DNA from: Anisakis pegreffii
Lineage: Eukaryota > Nematoda > Chromadorea > Rhabditida > Anisakidae
NCBI GenBank assembly: GCA_035041965.1
Contig: JAPYMA010000648.1
Coordinates: 124,001 to 188,000 of the forward strand
Direction: 5' to 3'
Length of the DNA: 64,000 bases
Shown here: piece by piece, positions 10,601 through 23,900 of the stretch
Layout of the letters: each line of letters starts with the position of its first letter
Numbering within the stretch: the stretch's first letter is position 1
Position numbers and translations under genes: made by a program
Notes under the pieces: generated by a model
Database searches by the model: none
What the model saw: only the letters and a program-made list of their open reading frames with translations
What the model was told of the DNA's origin: nothing

Positions 10601-13600
10601 AATGAGATTCAATTCGAAATTATTCGATCAAATTTGAATTCGAAATGGGGTTTCATTCGTGAGAATATCGCGAGACACTTTAACGACGTTATATTAATGA
10701 ATGATTGCGTTTTAGTTTCATATGCTTGGTGATGGCTGTCGTGGAGGGACCATCGAACAGGCACTCACAAAGTTTATGCAGAAAGGCGAGTAGTTTTTGG
10801 TAATTATTTGGCGATGTGATCAGCAGATTGAATAGCGTAATTAATGTTAAATGAGTTGATGTTAAACTGAATTTTGTATATATTTCAGGAAGTGGACAGA
10901 TTGTTGGAATGTCGGCAACGTTGGCGAATTTAAAGGAATTGGCACTTTTCATTAGGTCATCCGTGTTCTCCACCAATTTTCGTCCGGTGATTACTTCGGA
11001 TTCGATTTTGATTCATTTTGAACTGATGAGAAAATCTTTCGGGCGAACACTACAAATCTTATGTTCGGTGTAATTAATATTTCGAAGAATCATTACTTTT
11101 CTCTGTGTAAAGAAGTCGATTATGTCGCATTCAGGTTGAACTTACTGAACGAGTCAAGATTGATAATACGTTATACCGTGTCGACTATGGTGGAAAATTA
11201 ATACCTGAGCTGGATTTACCCGAGAATGTGGGTTACTTTCGAAATGAAGGACATTGTGATTCTAAGTTATTCTCAAAATTTTGTTTCAAAATGATATGTC
11301 TCTCCTGAAATTACTCTCATCTGTTGTTAGTACTTTTTTGAAATTCATAAATTTAGAAACTTGGCAATAGGGATCCTGACGGTTTGGTGGCGTTGTTGAG
11401 AGATATTATACCACGTCGATCAGCAATTATATTCTGTCCAACCAAACAAAATTGTGAGAATGTATGTGCGTTGTTGACACGCTTGGTACCGAAGTTAGTG
11501 GTTTGTGAATTCCATTTTTTGTTTTTCTTCATTTTGATTCAGTTAATTCGACTGTGGCTTTTGAACGTATCGTATGTTATATTTTATCGTTATTAAAACA
11601 CTCATTGCGGTTAAAACGCCTCAAGATTCAAATCAAAATCCTCTTGGAAATGCTTCCTCGATTCCAATCTTTCAAAAATCTTAAAGTCTCAATTTGAATC
11701 ACTCTAGTAATATTGTTGAGGTCATTGTGTGATATGCACACTCGTGAACGGCAATTATCAGTGGTGGCGTTGAATGAAGAAAGCGATGGAAAGTTATCGC
11801 CAACACTTCGCAGAGGTGTTCTCTGTGGAGTGGCGTATCATCACAGTGGTCTAACGGCAGATGAACGACAAATTATTGAAAATGCATTCCAGGTGCTAGT
11901 TGTCATTATGAATACATTCCCAGTTCTGTTGACATTCCATTCCGTCTTCGGTGAGTATTCCGCATAGATCCGGACAATTTCTGAAATGCTTGATTGTTTG
12001 TAACAACGTTTAAACGAATTCTTCCAGGATGGTATAATAAGAATTTTGTGTTCAACATCCACACTCGCCGCTGGAGTGAATTTACCGGCGAGGCGAGTCA
12101 TAATAAAGTCAGCGTTGATTGGTCGAGAACCACTCAAGAAAACACAATATTTACAAATGATTGGACGTGCCGGTCGAGCTGGATTCGACTGTAAGGGTGA
12201 AGCGATTACGATTGTGCATCGTGGGATGGAGGAAAAGAATGTCGGTTACTAGTATTATCATTTGTTTTTGTTTTAGTTGATATTGAATTTGATAGCAGTT
12301 CGTTACTAGAGTTGCTTGTCGAAGTAGTGTTCTTTCAGTTTCGTGCAATGTTGAGCGCCCCATTGATGGCATGCAAAAGTGCTTTCAGCGATAAATCAAT
12401 ACTCTCTTCATTCATCTTCGATTTGATCTCATTGAAGGTAAGAGCTATTCATATATTGTTGCCCTCCAGATTTAAAATTCACTCGTGTCAATTATGAACT
12501 AAATGTTCGTTGCGTGCGAGTTTTGGTTGTACAATCGGAACTAGTCACATTCTTGCGCTTTATTTCACGATGTTGTTGGACAAATTTATCGATCTGATGA
12601 ATTTATCAAAAATTTTAGTGAATGAATGCAATTCATTTTTTTCGTTTCGTTGCACGGAGAAATTCTCACAGATGAAGTGTAACTTTTATACACTCATGCA
12701 GATTGCCAATTCGTTGGAGGAAATTGAAGGCATTCTCAAGATGACATTATACGGAATACAAAGTGGTAGTACACAGAGTGATATTAACGAATGCCTTCTG
12801 GAGTTAATGAATAGGAAGATGATACGTCAAAATTCGGTGAGATACATAGAATTCATTTCATCAGTTTTATTATTAGAGAATCATCTTCATTTCGAACAGA
12901 GTATTGTCATGTACTATTACTGTTTTAACTATTGATGATAATTTTTTAATGCCGAAAAAATCGAGGGTTGATCCATTTCTTTGCACAGCTCATTTCATTT
13001 ATTTATTGTGCTTCAAAGTGAGTCATCTTTTAGGATGCTGAATACATTGTGACAACGTTGGGCGATGCAGCTTTCACAGCGAATATCACACCGATTGCTG
13101 CTCTTTCCATCAGTGAATCGCTTATCGAAAATTTATCAATGGTAAAATTTTCGAATTTTTAAATCAGTTCTGAATCAGCTAATTGAGGCTAGAAGAATTT
13201 ATATACGTGTAAATATGGTTTGTTATGAACCATTTGATGATAGCAATTATGTGAAAGTCGTTTAAGGGTATTGTGTTATCGTCACATTTCCATTTGATCT
13301 ACACGATTGTTCCTTTTGATATTTATATCGATGTGGATTGGGATATTTATTATGAAGAAGTAAGCTTTGAATTTATTATTTATTTTGTTCCTTGGAATTC
13401 CGCTTTTTGATTTGGATTCGATTGATAGTGACGACGTCAATTGGAATTCTTATTTTGCTGTGGTTTTTCTGCTTTGAATTTTGTCGATCGATTGTGCGAT
13501 TTCAATTTTGTTTCAATGATAGTACCGAGCTCTCTCATCGAGTGAACATCGTTTGTTGGATACAATGGGCGTAGAAGAGAAGCATCTTGTCAAATATTTC

Positions 13601-15236
13601 CTTCAGCGACCGAAACTGGTAAATAAAATGATTCTATGTTATTATTCGCTGTAATTTTTTGTTTCTTATCAGAATTGAGTTGAATGCGATATTTATTTCT
13701 CGTAAAACTCCAGAGTGGATGTTACATTCCAGAGTCTTTATTTTCACAAGAATGAATTGGTGATCAAAATAGATGTTCGATAGTATAACAGAAGGAACTG
13801 TTGTATTGTTTTCAGTCTATTCATCCACTTTGACAGAAAGAATAGGTGTATGTATATTATCATAATGAACGGAATATATAACGATTCCAAGATCGGCAAT
13901 AGTAATAATAATAATAATTCAGCCAGCTGGTGATTCAGCTCTTCGATTATATCTGACGTTCATGATGAAAAGAATATGGAGTGAAGAGTCGATATGGAGT
14001 GTTGCTGAGCGCTTTCATGTTTCTCGTGGTTGGCTGCAGTCGACACTTCAGTCAACTTGCTCACAAGCGTCATCAATTGCACGATTCTCTGAGGTGAGTT
14101 ACTGTTGACGCAGGATTGGAGTTTGAGTTATATCAAACGAGTAAGATGAAACGATGTTCAGAAAGTACCTCAGCTGTGGCCTTTGAAGCATCTGCTGCCC
14201 GATTTGGTACAACGACTGCGTGATTGTTGTCAGCAAGAGTTGATACCACTGCTTGCGATCGACGGTGTGAAAAGGGCTCGAGCACGAATGTTATACGATG
14301 CTGGTTCGTTTTTGTTTCTGTTGCATGACGAATGCCTTTGTTATTTCCAGATGGCGAAGAATAAAACGATGATTTTGTTTGTTGTTGCATTGTTCGTAAA
14401 CATCCACTATTTGAAGCTGTTCATGCTACGACTCGATTTCATTTTTTTGGTCTATTAAGTATAGTCTATCCATATGCTGTTGGTAGCATCAGGCACTCAT
14501 CATTACTTCAGTCAATTTTATTATTATCCGTTTCGAATTCAGGTTTCAAAACACCAGGTGCAATTGCATCAGCCGAACCAAGCAAGTTGGTCTCAGTAGT
14601 GGAACATCTGAACAAACGACAAGCTGCAAAGATGATTAGTAGCGCGCAGGTTGGCGATTTGTCTGTCGAAACCGAGATTAGTCGTTTTCTACTATTAGTG
14701 AATCTCAACTTGTGTTTGTTCCTCGCAAACAACCCCGTGATCCCGTCTTTGGATTCCATTCTCGGGATCGATATTCTGAAGGATATGGAATATGATAACA
14801 AAGCTTTTTATATAATTTTGATGACAGTCGTCTTGAATTTCATATCAATCGTTCCAAATTCGCCCATATTCCAAACGGTATCAGCTGGACAAGTCGTTAG
14901 AAAATAGCGCCGCCTCAGCTTCCATTTTCCAGAAAGCAGTGAACAGAAATTTTGCAGTATCATCACTGTTGCTTATTCTTTCCTCATTGCCTTCCGTTCA
15001 TGATCGTTCTTCAATTGATTTTTCAAACACTGCATGTGTTCTCTCGCTGAAAATGAGCAAGAATATTACTCTTTTAATCTTTCATGCAATCTTGACTTAT
15101 AAATTCTCACCTCTGTTGAAGAACAAATGATGTGTTGTTGCAGATGTTGGTGCGTGATCAAATCGCTGAAAAAGTTGAAGAAATTGAGCAAATGGGGATT
15201 GCCGTACCACAGTTATGCTCTCAGTTGATGCCATAA
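7681..15236 (+). CDS. HELQ: HELQ: superfamily 2 DNA helicase (POLQ-like/Hel308 family)
   Basis: A 3'-5' single-strand DNA translocase involved in interstrand crosslink and fork repair. Exons: 7681-7841, 8171-8340, 8563-8672, 8972-9128, 9192-9337, 9853-9933, 10130-10196, 10391-10524, 10716-10785, 10889-10986, 11135-11227, 11357-11493, 11721-11892, 12028-12240, 12339-12437, 12702-12836, 13034-13141, 13267-13359, 13523-13618, 13923-14093, 14162-14303, 14543-14649, 15144-15236. They total 950 codons plus stop, in phase throughout. The basic N-terminal 150 residues are unconserved. Motifs: Walker A PTGAGKT (about 238-244), [23 protein letters not shown] (motif II, about 339-345), GMSATL (about 372-377), [23 protein letters not shown], and [10 protein letters not shown] (motif VI, about 575-584). 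The C-terminal winged-helix, ratchet and helix-hairpin-helix parts align along the family. Length is close to that of other animal HELQ proteins. The intron after 10785 begins with GC. Confidence 0.93.
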
Positions 15237-16490
15237 TGGATATTCAGACTAACTTATTGTTCAGTGGTCAATTGATCACTAATTCGTCATCTTATTATTA
15301 ATGCTCGAATTTAATTTTACGATTGTGCATTTTGTTGGTATTATGTTTGTGGTAGACGTACGCATAGAAACTAGCAACAGTCGGATATCTCGATTCTCTT
15401 CATTCTCTAATCCATTTGTAAATAGTTGATATGGATTTGTTAAGTGGTCAGAATTCGGACATGAAAATGCCATTTGAGTGCGTTTCGCGAATGATTGCTT
15501 TTTGACTCAAAATAACGACTTGATTTGCGTTTATGTGAAACTTGATTATTTGTGATCTCATTTTGATAGAAAAAATTCATGTTTCTAATCACATTTCCAA
15601 TGTTCACGTCTTTCAGTTTCTGACTTATTGCTCATAATAAGGTTCTTGCAGTTTGTTTCGTTCGTCCACGGTTGTGAATTCAGTTTGTTGTTATTATTGC
15701 TGTTAGCCTATCTATCATCAATTTGATGTTAATAATAATCATTATCATTATCACCTCAGTTTGTATAGCAGTTTTTATCAACTGTTCGATTGGAGCATTA
15801 ATAAACGAAATAGTTCTTGCAATAAAGTGAGTATGAACAGTGATTGATGTTCAGATACCGTTAAAGAGAAGGATTTTGAGGGGAGAGTCAAAGTGTGCAA
15901 TTGCTAGTTCATCAGCGGTTTTGAGCGCTTTTCACTTGGTGTGCGAGATGCGTGAAAATAGCCAAGTATAATGACATGTAAAGCAAGTCATTCCAATCCT
16001 GCACTTGGGTGTATGCTTAAAGCATGACACCTGAAAAGTACCCTCGATGGAGTGACAACTATTTATTGGTTCATTCACAGTCGCCTAATTCATAGCTCTT
16101 TGAGATGAATCCAGCTATCACTGTAAAGCGATAGAAATGTGTGTTGTATGACTGAGTGGTGCTTGAAATCATCAAATGATATATTATGCGTAAGACACTT
16201 CTGGAACAGGTCACTTCCACTGCTAGTTGCATTCGAACACTTTGAGACGGTCACGTCCGTTAGTCAGTTCATTAAACAAATGGAAAGTCTCATCAGTCAA
16301 CGAAAACGCATGTTGTCATTTATTACTGAGTTTTCAAAAGGAGCTATTCACGCAACATCGGTGAAGTAGGTTGAGATTTTGGCCTCACATCGTGTTGTCT
16401 AGATTGTGTATCTCCGCTGATATCAGTCGTATTTTATAAAGAGATGTATGTGAACGGCGCGAATGTGAGAAGCACCTTCACGTATATATA
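15237..16490. other. Interval between HELQ and the convergent tail-anchored gene
   Basis: Contains the HELQ 3' untranslated region; AATAAA-like signals occur near 15800 and 15820. A 76-codon plus-strand frame at 16139-16369 has no recognisable homology or exon context and I do not call it. Confidence 0.5.
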
Positions 16491-16502
16491 CACATTTATT
16501 CA

Positions 16503-17511
16503 TTAGGGCTGTGAATTTAACGCATAAACAATAACAATTAGCACAGAGAATATCAAGAAGGATAATAGTACAAAAGCACTGAGAAGAATCGTTTTCTTAT
16601 TACGCACTAAACAATTCGGCGTCGATCGCTCCTTCACCAGTTTTAATTTATTACCTTTATCGCGACCGTATTCGAAGATCACTTTCACCTTTTCGGTCGC
16701 TTGCTCTTCTGGTGGACTGAAAGATAACAAGTGACAGTGACACTTCTGATTGCGAGCAAAAACAAACAGTTTACTGCTTACAATTAGCAGTTCAAAAGGT
16801 TTGAGTTTCATCCACATTCCATAATTCATATTTACAGTATGTGCAATTGCAAATGTAACAATTAAAGCCATTTACAATTGAGCAGAAGAGTTAATTCGAT
16901 GCTCATATGGTAGTTAATCGTCGGGCTTAACTCAATAAATGAATTAATTCTGAATTCAAATCAGTCAATCGCAATTTAAACGATCAATTTCATGGAGACA
17001 GCATTCAGCATATTCGAATTAAAGGATGAATGAAATGAGGCAATGACAAAAGAAGGCAATTCGAAAGAAGATAGTAGCATTCAACAAGCGTATTTCAATC
17101 ACTTTTGCAAACATTTACATTCATCTTACAAAAGAAAATAATATTTTGTGCATTGTTTGGTGTAGTTCTTTGATTATTATAGCTACTATTACTTGTTGCA
17201 ACACTGCAATTCATTCTCCTTCTTTCACTATGTGCCATTTCAGTTCTTTTGGCATGAACAAACGACTGCTGCATTAGATCGATAAGATGTAAGTCGTTAC
17301 AATTGAAAGTTGTTAAGATGACTGCCTAAACAAAACAATCTATTATCAAAACAAACCTCAGAACAATAGTTGGTGGATGCGACTTTAAATTATTGCAATA
17401 AGATTTATTGTTACTGTTGACTAAAAGTGGTTGTTTGGTTGGTGAAAATAAGGATGTTGACGCTTGAGATCGTTCTGCACTGCTGAAACGTTCAGTTTGT
17501 GGTTTATGCAT
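16503..17511 (-). CDS. Small tail-anchored protein of unknown function
   Basis: Two exons on the minus strand: 17511-17357 (donor CTGAG|GTTTGT, phase 2) and 16716-16503 (acceptor atctttcag). They encode 122 aa. The N-terminal half is polar and rich in Ser, Asn and Gln. The C-terminal half has a basic segment, then KKTILLSAFVLLSFLIF and further hydrophobic residues to about four residues before the stop, which suggests a C-terminal tail anchor (type IV membrane protein). The ATG at 17511 is preceded by an in-frame TAA and by an acceptor-like ttgtag ending at 17522, consistent with a trans-spliced mRNA start. An AATAAA signal lies only 2 nt after the stop (16500-16495). I recognise no family. 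It faces HELQ tail to tail. Confidence 0.6.
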
Positions 17512-17641
17512 TTAGCATGTTCTACAAATGTGCTTCAAAACATTTCATTCACCTGTCCCCTCTGAAACTATCACTAGTATTATAACATCTGAATTTCGTT
17601 CGTTTCACTCCAAAACGCTCGGCACAAACAAAACAACTCAC

Positions 17642-17976
17642 TTTCTGATAACAGATTCGTTGATCGTATCTTTCGGAATATCGTAGCCATTCGCGCATCG
17701 TCGTCGTTCACTTGTTGCAATACAATGTTTTGTGCTGTTCGACAATCGCTGATAAACACTCGCGTCTGATGAGGGCACTTCCGCACTTTGTTTCGGCTTA
17801 CTATATTCGTGTCTCATCTTCGTCAACTTGTCTTTACCATTATCATTAGCAATAATATTTGTACTGGATGCGTTACTGATTCTTTTCTGATTGCATTCTG
17901 ATGGTTTACTGTAAGAGTGTGTTTTGGATTTCACGGACGTTGATGTTGCTGCTTCAATACCCGGATCAAAACTCAT
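17642..17976 (-). CDS. Alternative first exon of the tail-anchored gene, or a separate short gene
   Basis: An ATG-initiated open segment of 111 codons plus 2 nt, rich in Ser, Lys, Asn and Thr with no hydrophobic segment, ends at a good donor (AGAAA|GTGAGT, phase 2). Phase 2 is also the phase needed by the exon at 16716-16503. Direct joining would give a 182-aa isoform with the same membrane tail but a different cytosolic domain. A 9-nt microexon (aggggacag, flanked by tttcag and gtgaat, near 17560) would preserve the phase. If not spliced, the frame simply stops at 17638. Confidence 0.4.
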
Positions 17977-17999
17977 CTCTTCGATTCCTTAAAAATTGA

Positions 18000-20900
18000 A
18001 GTTCGAAACGAACGAAAAACAGAGAAAAAAGAGATGAACGCCATGAGATCAATGCGAATAAAAGTGCTGTGCTAACGCAACTGTAAACATCATTCATAAA
18101 CGTATATGAGATTTTCATATGGAATAATCGTAGAAATTCGTTATCAAATACATTGCTGAGATTTATCAAGCGCAATATCAGCCGCTCAGCAGTTGAATGT
18201 TCGCAACTAAAATTCTACTTATTCTTTAACAAACGAGCAAAACAATAGCAAAATACAATTGTGTGTTGTTCTGACTGAAAAAAATACGCAAAGAATTTAT
18301 TGACAAGATATACTTGAAGATAAGCGAGGAATCACTGACTCAAAAATACATTCAAATAAACTAATGCACTTGCAGCATATTGATCAAAAAACAAAAACTG
18401 AGTAGTTGAAAGAAGTTAATTATCAGTTGTAATGGCACTGAACTGACTATGAGAAAATTATAAGAGGTCATTATTATTATTATTATTATCATTATTATTA
18501 TTATCATTATTATTATCATTATTATTATTATTTATTATTATTATTAATTACTATTATTATTAATTATTATTATTAATTATTATTATTAATTATTATTATT
18601 ATTGCGATCAATATTATACTGTAATTGATAGGTGGAGAATGTGTTCGTCTTTCAACCGAACGAAGCAAAGGAATTCTAACATAAGGAATGGATTCGCTGC
18701 TGAATCAAATCCTCTGAGAATATAACTGAAATGGCATCGAATGAACTTGCATCTTCTTCAATCATACATCCAAAAACTGAAACGAAATTCAATCTGCTCA
18801 GAATGTTCATGTGAGCAGTCTTGATGAACCATGGTAGAACAATGTGAATTCATAGAAAAATTCTTAATGCAGTTTGTAACTTTATGCAGTGGGAAATAAA
18901 TGGTGGACGCTCTGAGAGCATTAAAAAGATGTCTGAGTAAATTGTGAAATTGAGCTTGGCGTTGATTAGCGAGAATTTAATGTTATGACTGAAGCAAAAG
19001 TTTTGTGATCATTCGTTATGAGAATGACGAAAAATCTCTAGAGAAAATCATTCGTGCATTCCAGTTGATGACGATCAGCCACAATGAGATTTTATTTATT
19101 CCCACATTACTCATTAATAACGTCTGACTACATGACCAGATACCACTCGAAACAAGCGTGAGAAAAAGCAAGAACAGAAACATGAAACCGGGAACAAGAC
19201 TGTTGCAGTGGGAAGGGGCACAACGGACGCAATTGATTTACATGACGATGGCAATCCATGATGACTAGATAACAAGTAAAATATTCATAAATGTGCATAT
19301 TCACGCATGGCTGTGCATAAACATAAATGGATCGCAAATGAATAAATATTCTAAATCACTCAAGCGAAACGATAGCCCAGCCATCAACCTTTTATGCTAA
19401 ATGACTACACGTTTCAAGTAATAAATAAGAAGCAAATCGATACAACACCTCTTCCATAATAGTTTCACGATAATAGTGATTCGAAACTATGAAAAAGAGA
19501 TGGCCTATCGCTAAACAAAATACGAATCGGTCATCTTGAAGTATTCTTCAGTGGATATATCCATTGATCAACTATAAACTAGACTGAATCATTCCATATT
19601 CTTTCAAGAGTGCCTTTGGACATAAGCATTCAAACTTATAATCGAATGGGTGCGAAGCGTCAAAATATTCATCACTTTTCTTGTGGGGAATATTATGTGA
19701 CTGATCAGTATGAAATATTGAGTTAATGAATACAGCACAGTTTTAGTTTAGGCAAGCACTTTTACTGCGATAATTTTCCAAAACCTTACAAAACAACGGC
19801 AAGCACCTGATTTTTTTTTCGCTTTTTATGTCAGCTGAACTGATGCACTTAAACAGAACATAACAATTCAAGAACGGATAACACGAATGAACAACTGAAT
19901 GGCACAAGAGAGCTAAATCGGAGCCATATGATGAAAATTTTCTGCTTGAATTGATGAAGTTTAAAAAAATTGAAATTAGAGAAGAACGATCAGTTTGATA
20001 AAGTTGGTGAAGAAGTTTTTGAAAAATCTAAGAAGTGATGGCAATCAAAACATGACGAGTAAATCTAAAATTTTATTGAAATTTAAAATTCAAAAAAAAG
20101 ATGACTTATAGATTAACATTATCGTGCTTCTAGCAATAAGCAACGCTCACTTGCTGTCTGTATGACATCTGACTAGTGTGTGCAAAGTGGCAACCATTTT
20201 TCAATGGCCAGATTGGAATTAAATACACTGAGACCGCTCTCCGATCCTACGTTAGATGATGTCGCGATTCATTTGCATTAGAAATACTGAACATTCATTA
20301 GAAAATTCATGTACATTAGACATAATGAACACATTGTTCTTCAATCAGTGCATCGACAATCAGCTGAAAAACAATCTATTCGATAAATTGTACCGTAACA
20401 CGATTTCAAAATCTGCAGACAAAGCATCAACACGGCAGCAAAACTACCATTCAGTTATAACATCGACGATCAAATTTTGTTCAACAACATCCTAGTTTTT
20501 TTACTGCTTTGGGTTACTTCACGGTATATGTTTAGGTTGTTAATTTCTGAGGAAAAGCAAGTCTCACGCATTCCTCGTCAATATTTCCTGTTGAAAAACT
20601 CAAGTTTAAAACTCATCAAAATTGTGAATATGAACGAGTGATTCAAGATGAGTATAGCACTAAAGTTACTTAAAATGTCATCTTTCATTACTTTCTAGAA
20701 AAATACATATCGCAAGATCGGAACAACGATTCAGTGATTAACGTTCCGAAATCACAAGCAAACCCTATACGTAACATTCACGCAGTTCGAAACGATGCAG
20801 CGCATTAAATGCATTTTAACGTTCGAAATGTAGTAGTCATAATAGAAAATGCTTGCATAATAGACGAGTCACCGCTCTCATCCACATTACTCATTCCAGT

Positions 20901-23900
20901 CACAGGAAAACATATTATATTATATTGGTTGTGGTGTTTTCATTAGTGGCGAAATGTTGTATGAATTTGCATGATTTTAATGAAAATGAATAAATTCATT
21001 ACCTAATTTATCGCTGATTCATCGATTCATCATAAACATTTGCGACAAACACCGTTGAGAATAAGGCTAATGATGTAGCGACGTAACATTCTGAAACAGC
21101 AGCCACTAGCAACCTTCAATAGAGCACATCGGTTAGAAAGCAACTCAAAATACAAACTCAAATTCACAAAAACTCAAGTCTATAACTGAGAAGTCCATGA
21201 TTGTCAAAGGAATCTATCATCATCATCATCAATAAATCGCCGAGAGTACACTTAAAATTTCACACTTTTTCGGTTCTTATAAAACAAACAATACAAGTGC
21301 ACATATGAATGGATTTGTGCATAAAATTTAAAAAGTACACTTCAAAACGTATGCATAACATAACATTATAAATGAGATAAACATTCTCTGAAGTGATAAA
21401 CGGATATAAGTAATCATTCATTTGCACATACTATATTCAATGATGAGAGAGAGACTAATAGATTCTTTGCTGCTTTCAGATGCAATATGGCATTGGATCG
21501 AAGCAACGAAAATGTGCAGCACTTAAGCGAGATTAAGCAATACATTAGCGTGCAAAACATTCGCAACAAAACACATTCAACTGCTCTTGAAATGTGTTTG
21601 ATTGATTTGCATTGATTCGGTGAAATGTTTTTACCGTTTATGTTATTTGGATCATTCGCATCCTATGCACATAACGCAACTGATATCGTTGACAAAACTC
21701 AGCAAAGATTGATGACGTCTTCTTGAAGTTTGCAAGGTTCACTGCAGCGAATTGAAGCAATGAGCAGTTTCATTGAAAACCAATTGATCGTTCGATGATC
21801 TGATGAACGTTCGATCAGTTCTTCAAATCATTAACTGTGATTTAACGATGTAAACTCCATTCCAAGTAATATAATGATTTCTGTCGAGCATGAATGTGAA
21901 CGAAAAGTGCAAATGAAAGGATTCATTGCAATTAATAAATGTCCTGAAAAGACCTCAAAGTACAGTAATCACAATTATGAAAGAGAAGCAATAGTTCGAA
22001 TCCGGATGAGTTCAAAAACCACAATTTTGCTTGTCTGAGTTATTGGAGAGACCTTAATTGCAATATTCTGGTGAGAATTTTTACCAGCTCGCCAATGAGT
22101 AATGATGATGCAGGAATTTTTTGAAAGCCTCAATTTGTGCTGCTTAATTATGATTGATTAAATGACGCTCTTGTCGACAGCTATCTATCACTCAAACCTT
22201 TCTGCATGCATTTGAGCAGATTGAAAATCACATCAAACGACACTACGCGATTTCTCGTCATTAATTGATACAGCTCAATTTATGATCAGCTGATATTTAC
22301 TGATGGTCACTTGGACAACCCACTTTTGGATGAGCGTGCTGAGAGAAAGAGCAAAAGTAAAATGCTAGGCTCTAACTGCTGAATTTCATGTAAGTACTCC
22401 AGTAAATTTAATGAGATATTTACACGGAAATAAATCGTACAATTCGTGAATTTGCTGGAATAAATTTTGATTTAGAACAAGGAACATTATGAAACATGCA
22501 TAAATTGCCTTTAAGATATCGTAAAACAGTCATCTGTTCATAAATGTATTATCAATCGTAAGTATATGACGGACTGCTGGTCAATGCTAAAAAAAAATGC
22601 AGCAAAAGCGATAATAAATTCAGCACTCATTATTCACAAAAAAAACTTTCGATGGAAAAGGAACACCGCTCGCTTTTTCAATTGAGTTTGATTTGAGGCG
22701 CATTTTGCATTACTTCTCTTATAATCAAAGAAATCGAATGAATAAACTTCTTACGAAGCACGAATTAAAATCAGTAAGATTTGAGGCAAGAAGGGGTGTT
22801 ACCGATGCAGAGAGATGAAGCTACGCTCACACCAGTTGACATTTCCTCGAAGCCTAACTACTCTCAAACTTCTCGATTATCATCTTCAAGTGAATTATGG
22901 AAGAACGACTGAGCAATACGAAGGAACCTATAAAACATTACGTTAACCTTCAAAGTCAATATACATATGTATAGGTGATGTAGATAGACAAATGATAATA
23001 ACGTTGGCGAGTCAATAAACTTATGTATACTGGAATTTGAAATCTGATGAAATCTGCGAAAGGATGAAAGGAATTAAGAAATTACCCACAAAATAATCCA
23101 CCTGTGAACCTAAATGAAAATTATTCTCTATGTCTGTTTCTACTGCTAAATATCGTACTTCAGTTATGGTTGATTTTATGTGAAGAGGTTTATAGCACAA
23201 CTATTTTTAACGTAACATAATGAATTGAGAATGTTAATGCTGCACTTAAGAAAAAACGTGTTGTGCATTTAGAATAGAGAACATCAAGAGGAAATACGCG
23301 AAGAGAAACACAAATGGACATTCTTCTAATTTAACAGCGAGAACGCTGAAAATGAGTTGAATCTTTTTGAAGTACAAAAGGGAGAAGGCTCTCTCTTATT
23401 ACTTTTCTCTACGCTTTCATTATGAACTTCGCGTTTATCGTTCACCATATCCGTCTGACAGTTGAGAGGTTTTTCCGATGAACAGGATCGAGAGGCAGAG
23501 AGAACGATAGATTCGAGATAGTGTAAACATCATTGAATGCAACAGAATTGCTAATGATCACAAAGAAGCCGTCAACACGATTACAAACGATCTCATGGAA
23601 GGCTGTATCCACACGAATTTCGAGAATTCTAGCAATCCGTTTAAATCCAATACTTGGAAAGGTTATGCATGACGGTTGCGACTTTAGAGTTTGTTTTCGT
23701 GTTTCTAAATGCACAAGCCTTGCCATAGGATCTTAGCAACGAGACGCATCAGTATCAGAAGCTGTAGAACAATCAGTTCCTTGTGTGATGGTATGGATGG
23801 GCTTCGTGGGCTTAGAATTCATGATATAGTTACTGATTGTAAGATTGCTATGGACGATAACGAATTCGAGGATGCACGGCTGTGATACTGTCCTAATTTG

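Noticed and set aside
16139..16369. 76-codon plus-strand frame between HELQ and the tail-anchored gene
   Set aside because: No motif, no splice context and no recognisable family.
21993..22003. tRNA B-box-like AGTTCGAATCC
   Set aside because: The flanking five bases cannot form a T stem and no A box lies at the right distance.
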